The position numbers and the translations under genes are program-made. A stretch of DNA of 6,870 bases from Selenomonadaceae bacterium (GTDB lineage Bacteria > Bacillota > Negativicutes > Selenomonadales > Selenomonadaceae). The notes below the pieces were generated by a model. It was not told the DNA's origin and ran no database searches. It worked only from the letters and a program-made list of their open reading frames with translations. Shown here one piece after another: positions 5,779-6,870 of the stretch. How positions within the stretch are numbered: position 1 is the stretch's first letter; the number at the start of each line of letters is the position of its first letter. The stretch is taken from NCBI GenBank assembly GCA_016286075.1, contig JAEERZ010000119.1, forward strand, positions 1 through 6,870, in the 5' to 3' direction.

Positions 5779-5814
5779 ACCGGAGACCGTCACATAGCGG
5801 CCTCCGGTTTTTTT
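5779..5814 (+). terminator. Intrinsic terminator-like hairpin within YolD copy 3 (plus strand)
   Basis: ACCGGAG (5779-5785) pairs with CTCCGGT (5802-5808), with an inner CCG/CGG and loop TCACATAG, and the T-tract runs 5808-5814. Its outer pair is A-T where copy 1 has G-C, a compensated change. This is the best terminator of the three. It is about 160 bases before the esterase start. Confidence 0.55.
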
Positions 5815-5931
5815 ATTCTCCGGCAGAAAATAGGTTACATCAATAGTCGGCTGTTCCTGGGCATAGGATATACGATATAATATAAAATATTTTTATCATC
5901 AGCGTCAATTTTATGGAGCCTTGACTTGTAG

Positions 5932-5937
5932 TATAAT
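5932..5937 (+). promoter_or_regulatory. Probable -10 box of the carboxylesterase promoter
   Basis: A perfect TATAAT lies 39 bases before the ATG at 5977. The TTGACT at 5921-5926 is only 5 bases upstream, too close to be its -35, and the hexamer at proper distance (TTTTAT) is weak. A second TATAAT at 5876-5881 is an alternative. Confidence 0.45.
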
Positions 5938-5976
5938 GAAAGGCAGAAAATACAAAATCTTTAAGGAGAAAAGAAT

Positions 5977-6870
5977 ATGAAAATCTCAAAAGAAGCGCTT
6001 AGTCTCTTATTGGCCGCGCTGATGGCTTTCAGTTTCGCCGCTTGCCTGTGTGCTTTCGGGTATGGTGCGGCGGCAGAGGCCGCAAAAACGCTGAGCGAAA
6101 CGAAAGAGGAGATGAGAGCGAAGTACGGCGAGAACAAACGGATTGCCGACGGAAATTATGACAAGTCGCTTGCGGTCAAGTGCGTGAACGGCACATTTGT
6201 CGACAAAAAGAACGACGGGGTCATCGCGTACAAGGGGATTCCGTTCGTAGGCAAGCAGCCTGTGGGGAATCTGCGCTGGAAAGCCCCGGTTGACGTCGTG
6301 CCGGATGACGGCGTTTATGAAGCGTACTATAACGGGAAAACTCCCTGCCAGTCGGATTACGCTGCGCAAGTTGCTTCCGTTTACGTCAGAGGGGAAGACT
6401 GCCTTTATCTGAACGTATGGAAAGCGGACGAAATGACAGATGCTAAAAAACCGGTCATGGTATGGATTCACGGCGGTGCTTTTGAATATGGCGGAACGGT
6501 CGACCCGTTGTACAATGGTCATAATCTCGTCAAAGAAAACCCTGATGTCATTTTTGTCAGCATCACTTACAGGCTTGGTATCTTCGGTTTCTTACATTTG
6601 TCTCACCTGCCAGACGGCAAGGACTATCCCGACGCGCAGAACTTGGGAATCATGGATGAGATGATGGCCTTGAAGTGGATACATGAGAACATCGCAGGTT
6701 TCGGCGGCGATCCCGACAACGTGACCATCTTCGGTGAGTCCGCCGGTGGTGGAAGTGTAACTGTGCTCCCTTTGGTAGAAGGCTCCCATAAGTACTTCAA
6801 GAAGGTTATCGCCCAGAGCGGTAGCCCAGTCTTCACTAGGTCTTCGGAACAGGCTATCGACTGTACGAAC
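5977..6870 (+). CDS. Type-B carboxylesterase, exported, 3' end cut by window edge
   Basis: The first 298 residues of an alpha/beta-hydrolase of the carboxylesterase/para-nitrobenzyl esterase family; it reads off the right edge. An export signal is clear: MKISKEALSLLLAALMAFSF then AAC. Cys23 after FAA could be a lipobox (Phe at -3 is less usual), or signal peptidase I could cut after the later AAAEA. Family landmarks are AYKGIPF near residue 84, EDCLYLNVW (140-148, the second family signature), oxyanion-hole HGGAF (165-169), and the nucleophile elbow FGESAGG with Ser255. The Glu/Asp and His of the triad would lie beyond the window; full members are about 500 residues. It hydrolyses carboxylic esters, probably outside the membrane. 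The start has AAGGAGAA about 6 bases upstream. It is divergent from the YolD pseudogene. Confidence 0.93.
   Translation, partial: MKISKEALSLLLAALMAFSFAACLCAFGYGAAAEAAKTLSETKEEMRAKYGENKRIADGNYDKSLAVKCVNGTFVDKKNDGVIAYKGIPFVGKQPVGNLRWKAPVDVVPDDGVYEAYYNGKTPCQSDYAAQVASVYVRGEDCLYLNVWKADEMTDAKKPVMVWIHGGAFEYGGTVDPLYNGHNLVKENPDVIFVSITYRLGIFGFLHLSHLPDGKDYPDAQNLGIMDEMMALKWIHENIAGFGGDPDNVTIFGESAGGGSVTVLPLVEGSHKYFKKVIAQSGSPVFTRSSEQAIDCTN

Larger units (their letters stand above)
5692..5859 (-). pseudogene. YolD-like pseudogene (copy 3) with nonsense codon
   Basis: The frame reads QEQPTIDVTYFLPENKKTGG, RYVTVSGNVKMLDGIQRAII, then KKIPIENV followed by TGA (5701-5703) and YIE. In copies 1 and 2 this codon is CGA (Arg), so one C-to-T change broke the conserved DVRYIE block. 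Upstream in frame there are stops and no ATG, GTG or TTG before the homology begins, so there is no start either. The N-terminal YolD half is missing as in the other copies. It is closer to copy 2 in the KMLDGI region and to copy 1 in retaining EQPxIxVTYFLP. No HAD remnant follows it. Confidence 0.8.
5532..5976. other. 445-base divergent intergenic region holding a YolD pseudogene and promoters
   Basis: Between the cysteine-peptidase-like gene and the esterase there is no intact gene. Bases 5692-5859 are YolD copy 3, which also carries an extended -10 motif and the terminator-like hairpin. Bases 5532-5680 hold no clear coding signal, only a weak GGGAA/TTCCC inverted repeat near 5619-5635. Bases 5860-5976 are AT-rich and contain the esterase promoter region. 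Confidence 0.6.

Noticed and set aside
376..5860. The three repeats as an insertion sequence or CRISPR array
   Set aside because: They carry no transposase or terminal inverted repeats, and the spacing of about 2 to 3.3 kb with unique genes between is unlike any CRISPR array.
6007..6522. Long open frame on the minus strand inside the esterase gene
   Set aside because: It is antisense to a clear carboxylesterase and encodes a low-quality sequence with no ribosome-binding site.

Overview
The window reads as a low-to-moderate GC Bacillota chromosome segment, most likely from the Negativicutes (Selenomonas-like). I infer this from the style of the proteins (YolD-like, YihX-type HAD phosphatase, Isf-like flavoprotein) and not from any marker gene. 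It holds three complete or partial plus-strand enzyme genes and five minus-strand genes. There are no rRNA or tRNA genes, no CRISPR array and no recognisable insertion sequence.

The layout is three repeats of one arrangement. Each module has minus-strand accessory gene(s), then a minus-strand fragment of a YolD-like gene, then a divergent plus-strand enzyme gene. Module 1 is a HAD phosphatase (running off the left edge), YolD fragment 1, and an Isf-like NAD(P)H/FMN oxidoreductase (718-1230). Module 2 is two unknown genes (1529-2020 and 2041-2358), YolD fragment 2, and a YtcJ-type amidohydrolase (2624-4258). Module 3 is a GNAT acetyltransferase (4415-4894) with a putative cysteine-peptidase-like protein (4929-5531), a YolD pseudogene, and a secreted type-B carboxylesterase (5977 to the right edge). 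Modules meet tail to tail at strong hairpins (1471-1514 and 4383-4408) that look like shared terminators.

The most notable feature is the YolD repeat. All three copies lack the N-terminal half of the family and are clearly related to one another. Copies 1 and 2 match at about 99 of 117 aligned bases by hand count, and many of the differences are synonymous. All three keep two non-coding signals: an extended -10-like TGnTATAAT pointing at the minus-strand genes, and on the plus strand a hairpin plus T-tract that looks like an intrinsic terminator. Copy 2 also keeps the first codons of the HAD gene found after copy 1. The duplicated unit was therefore YolD plus HAD, and the flanking genes were later replaced. 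My inference is that the YolD remnants now serve as divergent promoter/insulator cassettes or as recombination junctions between swapped accessory genes.

The enzymes (flavoprotein, amidohydrolase, esterase, phosphatase, acetyltransferase) do not form an obvious pathway. The region looks like accessory, modular gene content and not a single operon.
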